Source: Takakia lepidozioides
Taxonomy: Eukaryota > Streptophyta > Takakiopsida > Takakiales > Takakiaceae
Direction: 5' to 3'
DNA: 64,000 nt
NCBI GenBank assembly: GCA_030704615.1
Contig: CM060733.1
Span: 70,432,001 to 70,496,000 of the forward strand
Position numbers and translations under genes: made by a program
In this document: piece by piece, positions 11,044 to 21,166 of the stretch
Layout: every line of letters starts with the position of its first letter
How positions within the stretch are numbered: position 1 is the first letter of the stretch
Notes under the pieces: generated by a model
Databases searched by the model: none
What the model was told of the DNA's origin: nothing
The model's input: the letters and a program-made list of their open reading frames with translations, nothing else

Positions 11044-12993
11044 ATGCGGCTGGAAAGCCTAAGTTGTTTGAGAGGTATCTGCTGTGGTGTAGTGACAACA
11101 ACACCAACTGAAGAGGAAACCAGCATTTACCCATCACATTTCTATGAAGAAAGAGAAGGAGAAATAGAAATCCTAGAAGAACCAGCCACTGTGAGCTTAC
11201 AGGATGAAGTGGTGACTGGTTGGACAATCACAGCTGATGAGCAGGTGAGGGAAGTGAATGTGGGAACTAAAGAGGAACCGAGGATGGTGAAAGTAGGAGC
11301 TGATTTGGAGCCGGAATTCTTCGAAGAAGCTAAAAGCTTGTTCATCAAATACAGAGATGTATTTGCTTGGAGCTATGAGGATCTAAAAGGGATACCACCT
11401 GAAGTCTGTCAGCATAAGATTGAACTGGAACCAGGGTTAGTACCAATCAAGCAGGCGAGGTACAGAATGAATCCCAACTACGCACAGAAGGTTGGAGAAG
11501 AGATCAAGAAGTTGGCTGAGGCTAAGTTTATATACCCAATAGAGTATACAACTTGGTTGTCACCCATTGTTATAGTTCCCAAGAAGAATGGCAAACTAAG
11601 AGTATGTGTGAACTATAAGAAGCTGAATGCTTGTACGAAGAAAGATCCTTTCCCTTTGCCATTCACAGAAGCAGTATTAGACACTGTGGCAGGCCATGAG
11701 ATGTACTCATTCATGGATGGCTTCAGTGGTTATAATCAAGTGCAAGTGGCAGAAGAAGACCAAGGGAAAACAGCTTTCATCACAGACTGGGGGGCTTATG
11801 CATACAAAGTCATGCCCTTTGGACTTTGTAATGCACCAGCGACCTTTCAGAGAGTGATAAGTGAATCTTTTCATGAGTATCTGGATGATTTCATACAGGT
11901 ATTCTTGGATGATTTCAGTGTGTACAGCTCTAAGAATGAGCACTTGCATAAATTGGAGTTATGTTTGCCCAGATGCAGGATGAGAGGTCTGGGCCTGAAT
12001 CCGGAGAAGTGTACTTTCTGTGTGAACTCAGGGGTGCTTCTAGGACACATTGTGTGTAAGAAGAGACTCCTTGTGGATCCCAGAAAGACAGAGTCCATTA
12101 AAGCCTTTCCACCACCAGTGAATGTTAAAAGTCTACGGAGATTCCTTGGGCAAACCAGTTATTACAGGAGATTTGTCAAAAGGTATGCACAAATAGCAGC
12201 ACCATTGAGCAAACTACTGAAGAAAGATGCAGTGTTTGCCTGGACAGCTGAATGTCAACAGGCGTTTGAGGAACTTACACTGTCAGTAACAACTACACCT
12301 GTGCTGATTAACCCTCACTGGCATGTAGTATTCCATGTTCACTGCGATGCATCAGGAGAAGCGTTGGGAGCGGTGTTAGCCCAGAATGTTATAGGGAATA
12401 TAGATTCACCTGTGTACTATGCTAGCCGGTTGATGAACAGTGCTGAAAGGAACTATAGCACAACGGAAAGAGAAGCATTGGCAATGATCTATGCAGTAAA
12501 GAAATTCAGGCATTACCTGTTGGGCAAGAAGTTTATGTTCTATGTGGATCACCAGGCTCTGATATACCTGGTAAACAAACCTCTGATAAGCGGAAGAATA
12601 GCAAGATGGTTGATAATCTTGCACGAGTTTGAGTTCGAGGTTGTTTACAAGCCTGGGAGACTGCATCTTGTGGCGGATCATTTGTCACGATTGTCAACAG
12701 GAGAACCAGCCACAGGAATAGATGATCAATTACCAGATGCGAGTCTCTTTGCAGTGGAGGTGCAGGGAAGTGCAGATGACTGGTTAGATTGGCAGTGGCC
12801 AATCAGATACTACCTTGCTCATGGTCAGTGCCCACCTAGTTATGGTAAGGAGCAGAGGAAGAGAATCGCTATCAAAGCTTTACCTTATACTATGGTAGGA
12901 AGCAGAATGTATAAGCTAGGACCTGATGGAGTACTAAAACGATGTTTGTACCACCATGAAGTAAATAAAGTTTTGGCGGAAGTTCATAAATGA
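11044..12993 (+). pseudogene. pol: RT and RNase H of gypsy copy B
   Basis: Open frame of 649 codons. It contains a short post-protease spacer, RT with SPIVIVPKKNG near 11560, PFGLCNAP near 11815 and FLDDF near 11905, and RNase H with CDASGEALGAVLAQ near 12345, YSTTEREALAMIYAVKKF near 12455 and DHQAL near 12550. The zinc domain of integrase should follow without a break, but a single base change makes TGA at 12991-12993 where copy A has GGA. RT and RNase H motifs look intact, so the polymerase part has decayed little. Confidence 0.9.
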
Positions 12994-14020
12994 GTGGCTG
13001 GAGGTCATTTTGGAGAAGAGACTACCAGTAGGAAGATACTACTCGCAGGATACTGGTGGCCTACTTTGTTCAAAGATGTACACGAGTATTGTCAGAAGTG
13101 TGATGAATGTCAGAGGCTAGGACCTTTGCAGAGATCTGGAAGGATGGCCTTGCATCCTACAATGCCTACGGAACCATTTCAGAAATGGGGACTAGACTTT
13201 GTTGGACCAATTAACCCACCATCCAAGAATACACGAAACAGGTACATAATTACAGCCACTGATTATACTACAAAGTGGGTGGAAGCTAAAGCTTTGAGGG
13301 ACAACACAGCCAAGTCCACAGCAAGGTTCCTGTACGAGAACATACTTACACGATTTGGCTGTCCCTTAGAATTAATCAGTGATCAGGGAAGTCACTTCAT
13401 GAATGAGACCATTGAGTTGTTGACTAAAGAGTTCATGATTGTGCATAGAAAGAGTACAACATATTACCCACAGGGTAATGGGCAGGCAGAGGCTACCAAC
13501 AAAATACTATGTACTATCTTGGCTAAGATAGTCAATGCAAACAGAACGGATTGGGATACAAAGCTGCTGACAGCTTTGTGGTCATACAGGACTTCATATA
13601 AAGTCACTACTAAGTATACACCATTCCAATTAGTTTATGGTATGGAAGCCTTACTTCCAGTGGAATTCCTGTTACCTACCATGAGAACGGAGTGGGGAAA
13701 GAGAATGGAATTGCAAGACTCCATCAAGGTCAGGAAACATGAATTATACCATGTGGAAGAAGTACGTGCTGATGCAGCTGATAATATGACCAGAATTCAG
13801 ATGAAGCGAAAGGAACAGTTTGATGAAGGCAAGTTAAAGACTTTTAAGACGGGGGATTTGGTTCTATGGTTGCAGAAGAAAGAAAGATTCAAGCTTCTAA
13901 GCTTAAATCACCATGGAAAGGACCTTATGTCATACAAAAGATGTATGATAACAACCCCGCCATGTTACAAACCATTAACAAAGAAATGCTGGGAAGAGTC
14001 AATGCCAATAAGTTGAAGGG
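12994..14020 (+). pseudogene. pol: Integrase of gypsy copy B, frameshifted near C-terminus
   Basis: Contains the HHCC zinc domain (CQKCDEC near 13095) and the DDE core: Asp in TDYTTKWVEA near 13260, Asp in SDQGSHF near 13380, Glu in PQGNGQAEA near 13475. The conserved LWSYRTSYK-type segment is complete here but deleted in copy A. A one-base loss near 13880, relative to copy A, moves the C-terminal SH3-like part (SPWKGPYVI near 13908) into the frame that then continues into the post-integrase ORF. No chromodomain follows, which fits the Tat/Athila side of the gypsy tree. Confidence 0.88.
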
Positions 14021-15722
14021 GTACAGTGGTATCCATGACAAACCCTTGCAACATGATTTGCATGTTGAACCGCAAGAGCAGTCACGGGCTGCACCAGTGT
14101 TACGAACGGAGTATGGAGCACTTGTCGCTAGGCCGAGCATATATGACCAGGGCGGGCAAAACAAACGTGACACGGCCTATCACAGCCCATCAATGCAAAG
14201 CACAGCCTATCACAGCCCATCAAGGCAAAGCACAACCTATCACAGCCCATCACAACGTGACACAGCCTATCACAGCCCAGCACGGCGCAACACAGCCTAT
14301 CACAACCTACCACAGCGTGTCACAGCCTATCACAGCTTACCACAGTGCATCACAGCCTATCACAGCGTAACACAGTATGACACAACCTGTCACAGCTCAA
14401 CACAGCCTACTAGGGTTACACGATCCATAGAATCAGTGACAGGTGGACGCATAATAACTTCAGGAAAATGGCTGACGGAAGAGAAAACGGAAATTAGTTT
14501 AAAAATAGACACGTGGAGGTCAGGGCGCGACACACAGCTGAGAAGGAAGTGCAAGAACAGGTGTCATAAAGAAAGAGGACAAGAACGGCCGTCAAAAGGG
14601 ATGAAAGGCGGGCCCATTAATGAATACAGAAAAAGGGAAACGGAACGAACGGCAAGTACAGAAAAGCAAAATTCTTGTCACATGTGTGATCCTAGTGGAC
14701 TATCCAGTAGGGAAAGTCCACTAAAGAAAATAAAATCTAAAATCCAGTCACAATGGATACAACCAATAGAAAACCAGAGAAAGGATCAAGAAAATGGAGG
14801 GAAATTGAGCGCAAGAGGCGGCGTCATTCTGAGTAACGGGCGTCTCGACGGGACAGACCATCAATGCTATAGCTTGGAAACTACGGAGGAACTAACAGAC
14901 TATACGCTCGCAATATTACTTACGCAGTGGCATAGACACGAAAGGACAGAGCGGAGCTTTTCTCTTGAGCGATGCTTGCAAGCCCCGCAGGCTTACAAGA
15001 AATTACCCATAGCTTTCTGCGGCAACCATACGTTTATGCTTTGTGCACTACAGGCATTCCTGCAGTTGTTACACCCAAAACAGTTCTGTGAGTCTAAAAT
15101 GAAGAGAGTGAGAGGAATGGAGGAAATCAGGGTGAAGAGCACCACAATTCTGCAGAAACAAACGATTGCTACCCCACAGGCGATACAGATACTGAAGGAG
15201 CTGAGATTGCAAGGATTGCAAAGCCTAGATTGGACATTACACCATAGACAGTACATGTTACAATTTTTGCAGAACTTTGAGCCAAGGACAGGAACAACAA
15301 CGGTGAAGGGAGTTGAATTGATGATTACTCCCCTATACCTCCAGCAATTGTTTTGATTGCCAGCAGGTCAGGTGCATGTGGAGGAACACAGGGCAAGACT
15401 GCAAATAGGGGACTTATTCCAAGAAGGGAGTTTCTTTAAAACTCAGGGTTATGCTTGTACCAAGGCTGTGTACCCAGGGCTAAAAGAGGTAGGCCAGGTA
15501 TTGAACGTTCTGATTGCCATGAAACAGAACCAACAGTATTTGAGCAGATCCTTCACGGAGGAAATACTCAAAGGCCTGAAGGGACAAGAGGTACAATGGG
15601 TGGACATAATGTACAACGCACTGGTGGAGGAGATGAAAAGATTACACGGTACTACCGCAAAGTCTCCTATCATAGGGGGGGTGCTATTCCGTGAGCCTGG
15701 AGGCGTGAGCCTGGAGGCGTGA
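14020..15722 (+). CDS. Post-integrase extra ORF of gypsy copy B, one in-frame TGA
   Basis: The integrase frame stays open for about 450 further codons to a TGA at 15354-15356, and the same frame then continues for 121 codons to 15722. It has a Tyr-His-Ser-Pro-rich repeat (14160-14410), a basic middle with many Lys/Arg, and a C-terminal third (from about 14880) that looks like a folded helical domain with YTLAILLTQW and LPIAFCGNHTFML. I do not recognise the domain. Copy A lacks it. It could be an extra (env-position) ORF as known in several plant gypsy lineages, or captured host sequence. The last codons lie inside the GCGTGAGC cluster and are probably not original. Confidence 0.55.
14157..14405 (+). 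repeat. In-frame minisatellite in copy B (Tyr-His-Ser-Pro repeats)
   Basis: About 250 bp of tandem units of roughly 20-30 bp based on CACAGCCTATCACAGCCC. It is translated in the integrase/post-integrase frame as degenerate TAYHSPS repeats. It is homologous in position and flank to the CACAGCC tract of copy A. Because the frame stays open through it, the repeat probably forms a flexible linker between integrase and the following domain. Confidence 0.85.
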
Positions 15723-15766
15723 GCCTGTGAGCCCAGGAAAGCGTGAGCCCAGCACAGGCTCACGCC
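15691..15766. repeat. Left GCGTGAGC cluster (possible end of a large element)
   Basis: Several copies of GTGAGCC/GCGTGAGCC occur in 76 bp, ending in a perfect 9-bp inverted repeat (GCGTGAGCC at 15741-15749, GGCTCACGC at 15757-15765). The same octamer in both orientations is clustered at 53426-53484, 37.7 kb away and just outside the transposase-like gene. The cluster abruptly ends the gypsy copy B homology. It may be the terminal repeat of a DNA transposon (inference) or an unrelated hairpin-rich short repeat. Confidence 0.6.
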
Positions 15767-15786
15767 ACGTCAGCATGCAAACAGTG

Positions 15787-15839
15787 CCTATTTCCGCGGA
15801 TGTCACCTATTTCCGAGTGGTGTCACCTATTTCCGCGGG
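15787..15839. repeat. Short tandem repeat, CCTATTTCCG units
   Basis: Three consecutive copies of a unit of about 20 bp containing CCTATTTCCG (15788, 15806 and 15826), just inside the left GCGTGAGC cluster. Two copies are preceded by TGTCA. Subterminal short tandem repeats are common near the ends of DNA transposons and may bind transposase, but nothing similar is evident near the right cluster. Confidence 0.6.
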
Positions 15840-15954
15840 TTGATGTGGGGAGAATTGAGAATGCCCGAACAGTCTTTGATGAGGTGGACTTCACCGTGAT
15901 GGATTCACCAACCATTCTTCTAGCAGGAATGGTTTGGGGACGTACTAGCAAATG
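15838..15954 (+). pseudogene. Possible pentatricopeptide-repeat fragment
   Basis: A short open stretch contains GRIENARTVFDEV. This is very like the GRIEDARxVFDEM core of plant PLS-class PPR motifs, and LLAGMVWG follows at the right distance for the next helix. Only about one repeat is present and it ends at TGA. It may be a captured gene scrap. The match is short and chance cannot be excluded. Confidence 0.3.
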
Positions 15955-16201
15955 ATGCGAGAATGATGTAAACGAACCAAAGTGGTTTGTTTGTTTTTGC
16001 AATGTACTCAAGTCTGTGAGGTCCACAAAACAACAAATATATTGAAGGAACAATCCGGGCAGTCCATGCAACCCCCATCTCCAACAATAGTTTGGAACCA
16101 TGAATGTGAATTCCACGCACACATTGCAAACAGGACAATAAGGACACACAACCATCCCATTTCAAATTTGTCCCAGAATTAAACCAAAAGAAGACTTCAT
16201 A

Positions 16202-16456
16202 TCAAGTGTCGCAGTCATCACAATCAGTGTCCACCTCCTGTGCTATGTCATCTACAAAGATTCTGGCCCCAACACCACGTGTTCTACGAAGGCCATCGCA
16301 AGGTGGACTCTGAGTGCCATGAACGGACATGCTTGCTGCGAGTGCCTCCGCATAGACAGGTAGCACACAAGACCGAGGAGGACTGAAAACAAGTCCAAAT
16401 AGGTGTGATAGCCCAGGAGGGCAAGTGGAAGCACGCGGACTCCTACACATGTCCAC
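16202..16456 (-). other. Possible last exon downstream of the methyltransferase gene
   Basis: On the minus strand this frame ends in an acidic tail (FVDDIAQEVDTDCDDCDT) before a TGA, with an AG acceptor candidate (TTTTCAG) ahead of it. The methyltransferase exon at 16586-16779 ends at TAA. It also contains a strong donor-like GTGAGTAAG at its end, so splicing to this region is possible. The phases do not match without a one-base indel, so the connection is unproven. Confidence 0.25.
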
Positions 16457-16585
16457 AAAATCCCATTTTTAACACAATGATGCAATGCACAAGTCCAACG
16501 AAGAGGATGTCTCCCATGTGCACTTTGCCTCAAGAACAGCGATTCTCGATATTGAAACAACAATGCAAGCATGCACAGGTTGAAC

Positions 16586-17646
16586 TTACTCACAGGCAAA
16601 GTCGGAGTCCAGCTCCTTGTCAGAAGTCTCCTCTGTATCAGTATCAGCGGGACGGGGCTTCGGAAGGACTTGAGAAGTGTGTCCACCCAAACCCATCAGG
16701 AGGTTCTTGTAAATCTCAGCATCCCCTTCAATCCCAAAGAGATGTCGCGCACTGGCCTTGCAAGCGTGGTACGAAGCACCTGCAGTGGAATAGAATGAAG
16801 TAAGCAGACATTGAAGACACATTCGGAACGGTGGAAAGTGCTGAAAGTGCAAGCTCAATCAAACCTCATGAAATGTGAATGTTGAAGAGACGAACCTGTG
16901 CCCATCGACAAATCTAGAACTCTGGCGTCTGTGTAGGTGCAGCACTCCACAATCGTTTGAATGAAAGCCGGGCTCCTCTCCCTCGCCCCTCTCCAAGGAA
17001 CCCCATTCCCCCTTCGCAAGCACACGTTGCTGTCGACGTAGTTGTGATGCATGTCATCCGTGGGAGGATCTGTCCTGTCATCTATGAACTTGCCCCCGTG
17101 AGTGATGGCAAACTCCGTAATGCCGGCCGGAGTCGTTGGTGGATGCACCCGGACGAGACAAACAGCTTCAAACAGACGAGTCTGCGAACATGACATCCAC
17201 AAGGAACTAAGAACCAAAAAAAAATCGGGCCCCTACATATGAGTTCGAGCGACCTATACAACACAATCCCAGAACAAAAAAGAAGAGGAAGAAGAAGGGA
17301 AACTCACCATCTCTCCCGGACGATCCCCCTTCGTAAGGTACATGCTGTTCACACAATTCCATGTCTTCACGACTCTCATGCCCGAGGCTTTCAAATAGCT
17401 GGCAAGGGCACGGCGACACCAAACATCGATGGACTGGATGAGCACCAAAACACCTGCATCGGAAAGGAAGAAGTTGCAAAAGGAAAAAACCCACCGCCAG
17501 TAGCGCTCATCAAATGCATTCCAACCCGGACAAGCACCCGATGGAGGGATATCCGGGACTGCCAACCCATCAGGGATGTCCAAGATGATGAGTTCGGCTG
17601 CATATGGCTTCTCCTTCCCGTTCACCCACGATTTGGTCATTTTAGC
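16586..17646 (-). other. Beta-class DNA methyltransferase catalytic region (three exons)
   Basis: Exon 17646-17308 holds the motif IV region ELIILDIPDGLAV, followed by helices and a strand (GVLVLIQSIDVW). Exon 17181-16896 ends in RSPAFIQTIVECC (motif X-like) and VLDLSMGTG (motif I). The intron splits the motif I glycine codon in phase 1, and exon 16779-16586 continues ASYHACKASARHLFGIEGD (motif II-like). The order IV, X, I, II is that of the beta class (Pfam N6_N4_Mtase type). Motif IV is unusual: DIPD where D/N/S-PP-Y/F/W is the rule, so activity is uncertain. These three exons have no frameshift. Confidence 0.75.
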
Positions 17647-20312
17647 CTGCAAACAAAAATAAAATGGAATTCTGACAAGTTTATAAACGATCCATGCCCA
17701 CAGCAGACAAAGAGAGCAGAAGCCACAGAACCCAAAGAGAACACGCACCATGCTGAGGAACTCGACAATCCTCTCCCACACTGGTGATGGCTCGCCCTTG
17801 TAATCAGATTTCTTCGACTCCATCATGGCAAGGAACCCGACGTTGGCAATCTCCAACCTGGTTGGGCGAATGACCCTCGTGGGATGTTCCACTGCATGGT
17901 ACGGGTCCTTGGGATCAACCACCCCCTTGTTTTTTCTCCCGGATCCCCTACCATGCGGTGGAGTCTGCTGGACATGCTCCACAGGGCCAATAGCTGCAAC
18001 ACTTCCCTGCCCTTGTGCCACCTTCCCTCTACCCCTTCCCTTCCCCACAACACCAGCAACATCTTTTCCCTTTGCCTTTCTTCCTCAACCCGGGGTATCA
18101 TGAGCGGGAGGCTCCTTCTCTGCAAGAGTCCTCAGATTACGCTCATGAATGTCGAGGTCCGCTGCTGCGGCAGTGGCTGCAATACGGTCATTCTCTCTCC
18201 TCAAAGACACCTCCACAGCTGGGGTCTCTGAAGGAGGGCAATCCAAATACCAACCACAAGAAGAAAGATGGTCTGGGCCCCAGTCATGCAAGATCCCAGC
18301 AGTGAACATGGTCTGGTTGCCAGCAGGGACAAGCCAAAGGTCCACAAAATCTGGATGTTTGTCCAAGCAATTCTCTTCCAGGAGAACAAACTTAATGTAC
18401 TTGCAGGAACAGACACAGCCTCATTTTCCAATGCACATATTGTGTCCCAGCTTTTTCATCACACCAGGAAGACCCCCTTAAACAGTATGCCACACAACAC
18501 ATTGCAACCACAACAGAAGTAAAGAGTGCAAGGGTGTGCACCTGTAAAGGCATCGTTTCCAGGCTTCCTCTCCTTTTTCCTGCTGGTCAATCTCATTTGT
18601 TCGACTGATGCCACCCTCCTTGCTGAACTCTCTAAAGAAACAAGAGTGCCACACTGTGGCTCTCCATTTCCTCATGTATGCTTCGAAGGAGACCTTCGGA
18701 GCTGTCATAGTGATGCCATAGTCAGCCAGCTGAGTATGCAGAACCGATCGGGCCCTTTCTTCCAACTGCAAAACAATTGAAATGGAAGAATGAACCCAAA
18801 AACATCACAGCGAATGTAAGAGGCAATGGGAAGAGAAGGACAGGAAAAGAGAAAAGAAAGTGAGATACGAGAGGACATCACACCTGGCTCCAGTAAGTGG
18901 CCTTGTGAAGCCAGGTGTCCAGCACATTGTCACTGACAGGAACGACACGCTGGGTCTTCTTCTCTTTCTCTGGCCTTGGGAACATGTGGGTATCCCTAAC
19001 TGTGGGATCGGAGTTCCATATCTGTAGCCACTTCACCTTCTGTTCAGAAGACACGACGGCGGTAGACAACCTGTGCAACTTCTCCTGGGCCATCTCTGGC
19101 TTGCCTGGCTTGTTATAATGGTTTTTTTATCTCCAGGAGAAACTGCGGCCCGAATGATGGGTCGGCAATTCTCAACTGCTTCACAAAAGCACTCATTATT
19201 GTCCTTCTTGTAGCGTTCATCTCCTTCTGGATGTGACTTTCAACCCCCTTTGCTGTCCTTCTCTCCTCAGGGGTAGAGCTGTAGTATTCCAGTTTGCCAC
19301 GCTCTCCTGCATCTGCAATGTCTTGCTGCAAGGGAATGCAAGAGAGTTGCATCAATCCAAGGTCAAGGGAGACAGACAGAAACAAACATGTGGAAGCAGG
19401 AATATGGAAAGGCCAGATGAAGGAAGATGTATCTCACCGTGTACATGTACTCCATGAAAGCCTCACGGGTCAACGAGTACCACGTTTCCGATGTCTTGGA
19501 GCTTTCGCATTTCTTATACATCCCTGCGAAAGGATGGTCTTGAAGTTGGTCAAGGGCATCTGCCCGATCCTTTGTATCCTGTACAGCGTGTGAACCAGAC
19601 TCGTTTTGACATGCGATGTCTCCGTCCCTCTGCAGAATGATATCTGAATTTCAGAATGTAATCAAGGACTTGAATCAAGGAAGAACGGAACCAGAAGTGC
19701 AACATGTACAATGAGAAACCAACCTGTTCACATCATTCATTGCCGTCAGAAGACCCATCATGTTGTCGTCACAATCAAGCACCATCGATCGAACAGAGTA
19801 ATGCCACTCTTCCTCCTGTGAGTGCAGCCTCCCAATGACAGCCATCCATGCAAGCAACCGGTGGTTGCCATCCCAAACGTGAAACATCTTCCCTGAGAAT
19901 ACCTGGGTGGAAGGTTTCCTGCAGAGAAGAAGTTCGAAGGATTCGTTCACCTGTCTCCAAATGGGGTCCCAGGAGTCGACGATTGACTCATCCACAAGGA
20001 GCTCGTTACCTCTAGAATCCCTAGTAGAAACGTAAAAGACTGCGGATCCATCCAAATACCCATGAACAAACTCGGCCTCCAGCTTGAGAATGTCTTTGAC
20101 AAGGGGTGGACGAACGACGGCATGGAAACCAACCTACACAGGGGAATCTTCAACCTCCCACCAGGAGCAAGCATACTTTGCACCACAAGCTGAGAGTTCA
20201 CCTTTTGACCCCCCAGCATCTCAGCGGCTTTGCTTTCATAAAACTCATCGTCAACATCAACTATGGTCTCCTTCCCCTGACCCAAAGGGACCTCATCCGC
20301 CACACTTTGCAT
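16586..20312 (-). CDS. ParB-like domain/DNA methyltransferase fusion gene, at least 8 exons, with breaks
   Basis: Minus-strand gene inferred from open frames joined by GT-AG sites. Proposed exons: 20312-19732, 19629-19438, 19325-18884, 18765-18542, about 18430-17749, 17646-17308, 17181-16896 and 16779-16586. The last three joints are exact in phase (0 and 1) with good signals (GTGAGT donor at 17307, TTCGCAG and CTGCAG acceptors). The product would be about 980 residues: an N-terminal ParB-like part, a helical middle, a Gly/Arg-rich linker and a C-terminal beta-class amino-methyltransferase. Likely role: modification of adenine N6 or cytosine N4 in DNA (inference). Breaks as read: one-base shifts near 20133 (G run) and 19123-19129 (A run), and a TGA at 18085-18087. 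The joint between exons 4 and 5 is unresolved. It lies head to head with the transposase-like gene across the satellite. Confidence 0.65.
19732..20312 (-). other. ParB-like N-terminal region of the methyltransferase gene
   Basis: The ATG at 20312 is only about 93 bp from the satellite edge. The exon encodes an acidic start, then a region ending in VWDGNHRLLAWM near 19865-19830. This matches the DGxHRxxA box of ParB/sulfiredoxin-like nuclease folds. In prokaryotes and phages ParB-like domains are often fused to N6/N4 DNA methylases, which is the combination found here. Assignment rests on this motif and the context. A one-base loss in a G run near 20133 splits the exon into two frames. The donor is either GAT|GTGAAC (phase 0, fits exon 2) or AG|GTTGGT. 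Confidence 0.5.
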
Positions 20313-20404
20313 TTTCTCTTGCAAGGTTGTTCACTCAAATTCTTATAAGAGAGGCATGAAACGTCGACTGATGCATGAAAAAGTGGGATCAAACAGGTAA
20401 GTGT

Positions 20405-20600
20405 TCTTTGAGCTGCCAGGGTAAGTGTTCATTGATCCTCACGGACCTGCCCTATGTTGCGATTTTCACAGGGAAAGAACATTGAAAAGTTCTGCTCAAA
20501 CAGTGTGCGTTGCCGCACACTGTTCGAGCTGGCAGTAAAGGATTCATTTCATCCTCAGATATCTGCCCATGAGGGCCGAATGTTGCGCCCTTAAGTATTG
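20405..20600. repeat. Diverged left-edge monomers of the satellite
   Basis: A half monomer beginning at about 20405 (CTTTGAGCTGCCAG) and the next unit align with the consensus but with many substitutions. Divergence at array edges marks old monomers that escape homogenisation. The edge lies about 93 bp from the methyltransferase ATG on the minus strand. Confidence 0.8.
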
Positions 20601-21166
20601 ATATGTTCTGCTTAAACAGTGTGCGGTTCCGCAAACTGTTTGAGCTGACAGTGAAGGGTTCATTTTATCCTCAGAAATGTGCCCATGAAGTCCAAATTTG
20701 CACCCTAAAACATTGAAATGTTCAGCTTAAACAGTGTGCGTTGCCGTACACTGTTTGAGCTAGCAGTGAAGGGTTCATTTCATCCACAGATATCTGCCCA
20801 TGAAGGCCGAATTGCGCCCTTAAATATTGATATGTTCTACTCAAACAGTGTGGTTACAGCACACTGTTTGAGCTGGCAGTGAAGGGTTCAGTTCACCCTC
20901 AGATATGTGCCTGGAAGGCCAAATTTTGCACCCTAAAACAATGAAAAGTTCTGCTCAAACAGTGTGCGTTGCCGCACACTGTTTGAGCTGGCAGTGCAGG
21001 GTTCATTTCATCCTCAGAAAGGTGCCCCTGAAGTCCAAATTTTGCACCCTAAAACATTGAAATGTTCAGCTCAAACAGTGTGCGTTGCCGCACACTGTTA
21101 GGGCTGACAGTGAAGGGTTCATTTCATCCTCAGATAGGTGCCCCTGAAGTCCAAATTTTGCACCCT

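Larger units (their letters stand above)
7423..15690 (+). mobile_element. Ty3/gypsy LTR retrotransposon copy B
   Basis: The second copy of the element runs from the primer site through ORF1, gag, protease, RT/RNase H and integrase to a long post-integrase ORF. It is nearly identical to copy A by eye over the shared part. A purine tract (CATAGGGGGGG, 15671-15681) followed by TG at 15682 could mark the start of the 3' LTR. The element then runs directly into the GCGTGAGC cluster at 15691, so the 3' LTR is lost or replaced. This copy carries its own set of nonsense codons and frameshifts and is not autonomous as read. Confidence 0.9.

Noticed and set aside
15838-15954. A functional PPR gene
   Set aside because: Only about one motif is present and there is no upstream or downstream continuation; kept as a low-confidence fragment.
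16202-16686. Hydrophobic minus-strand frame after the methyltransferase (16252-16686) as a membrane protein
   Set aside because: Overlaps the last methyltransferase exon and another candidate frame, has no start context, and is probably non-coding.
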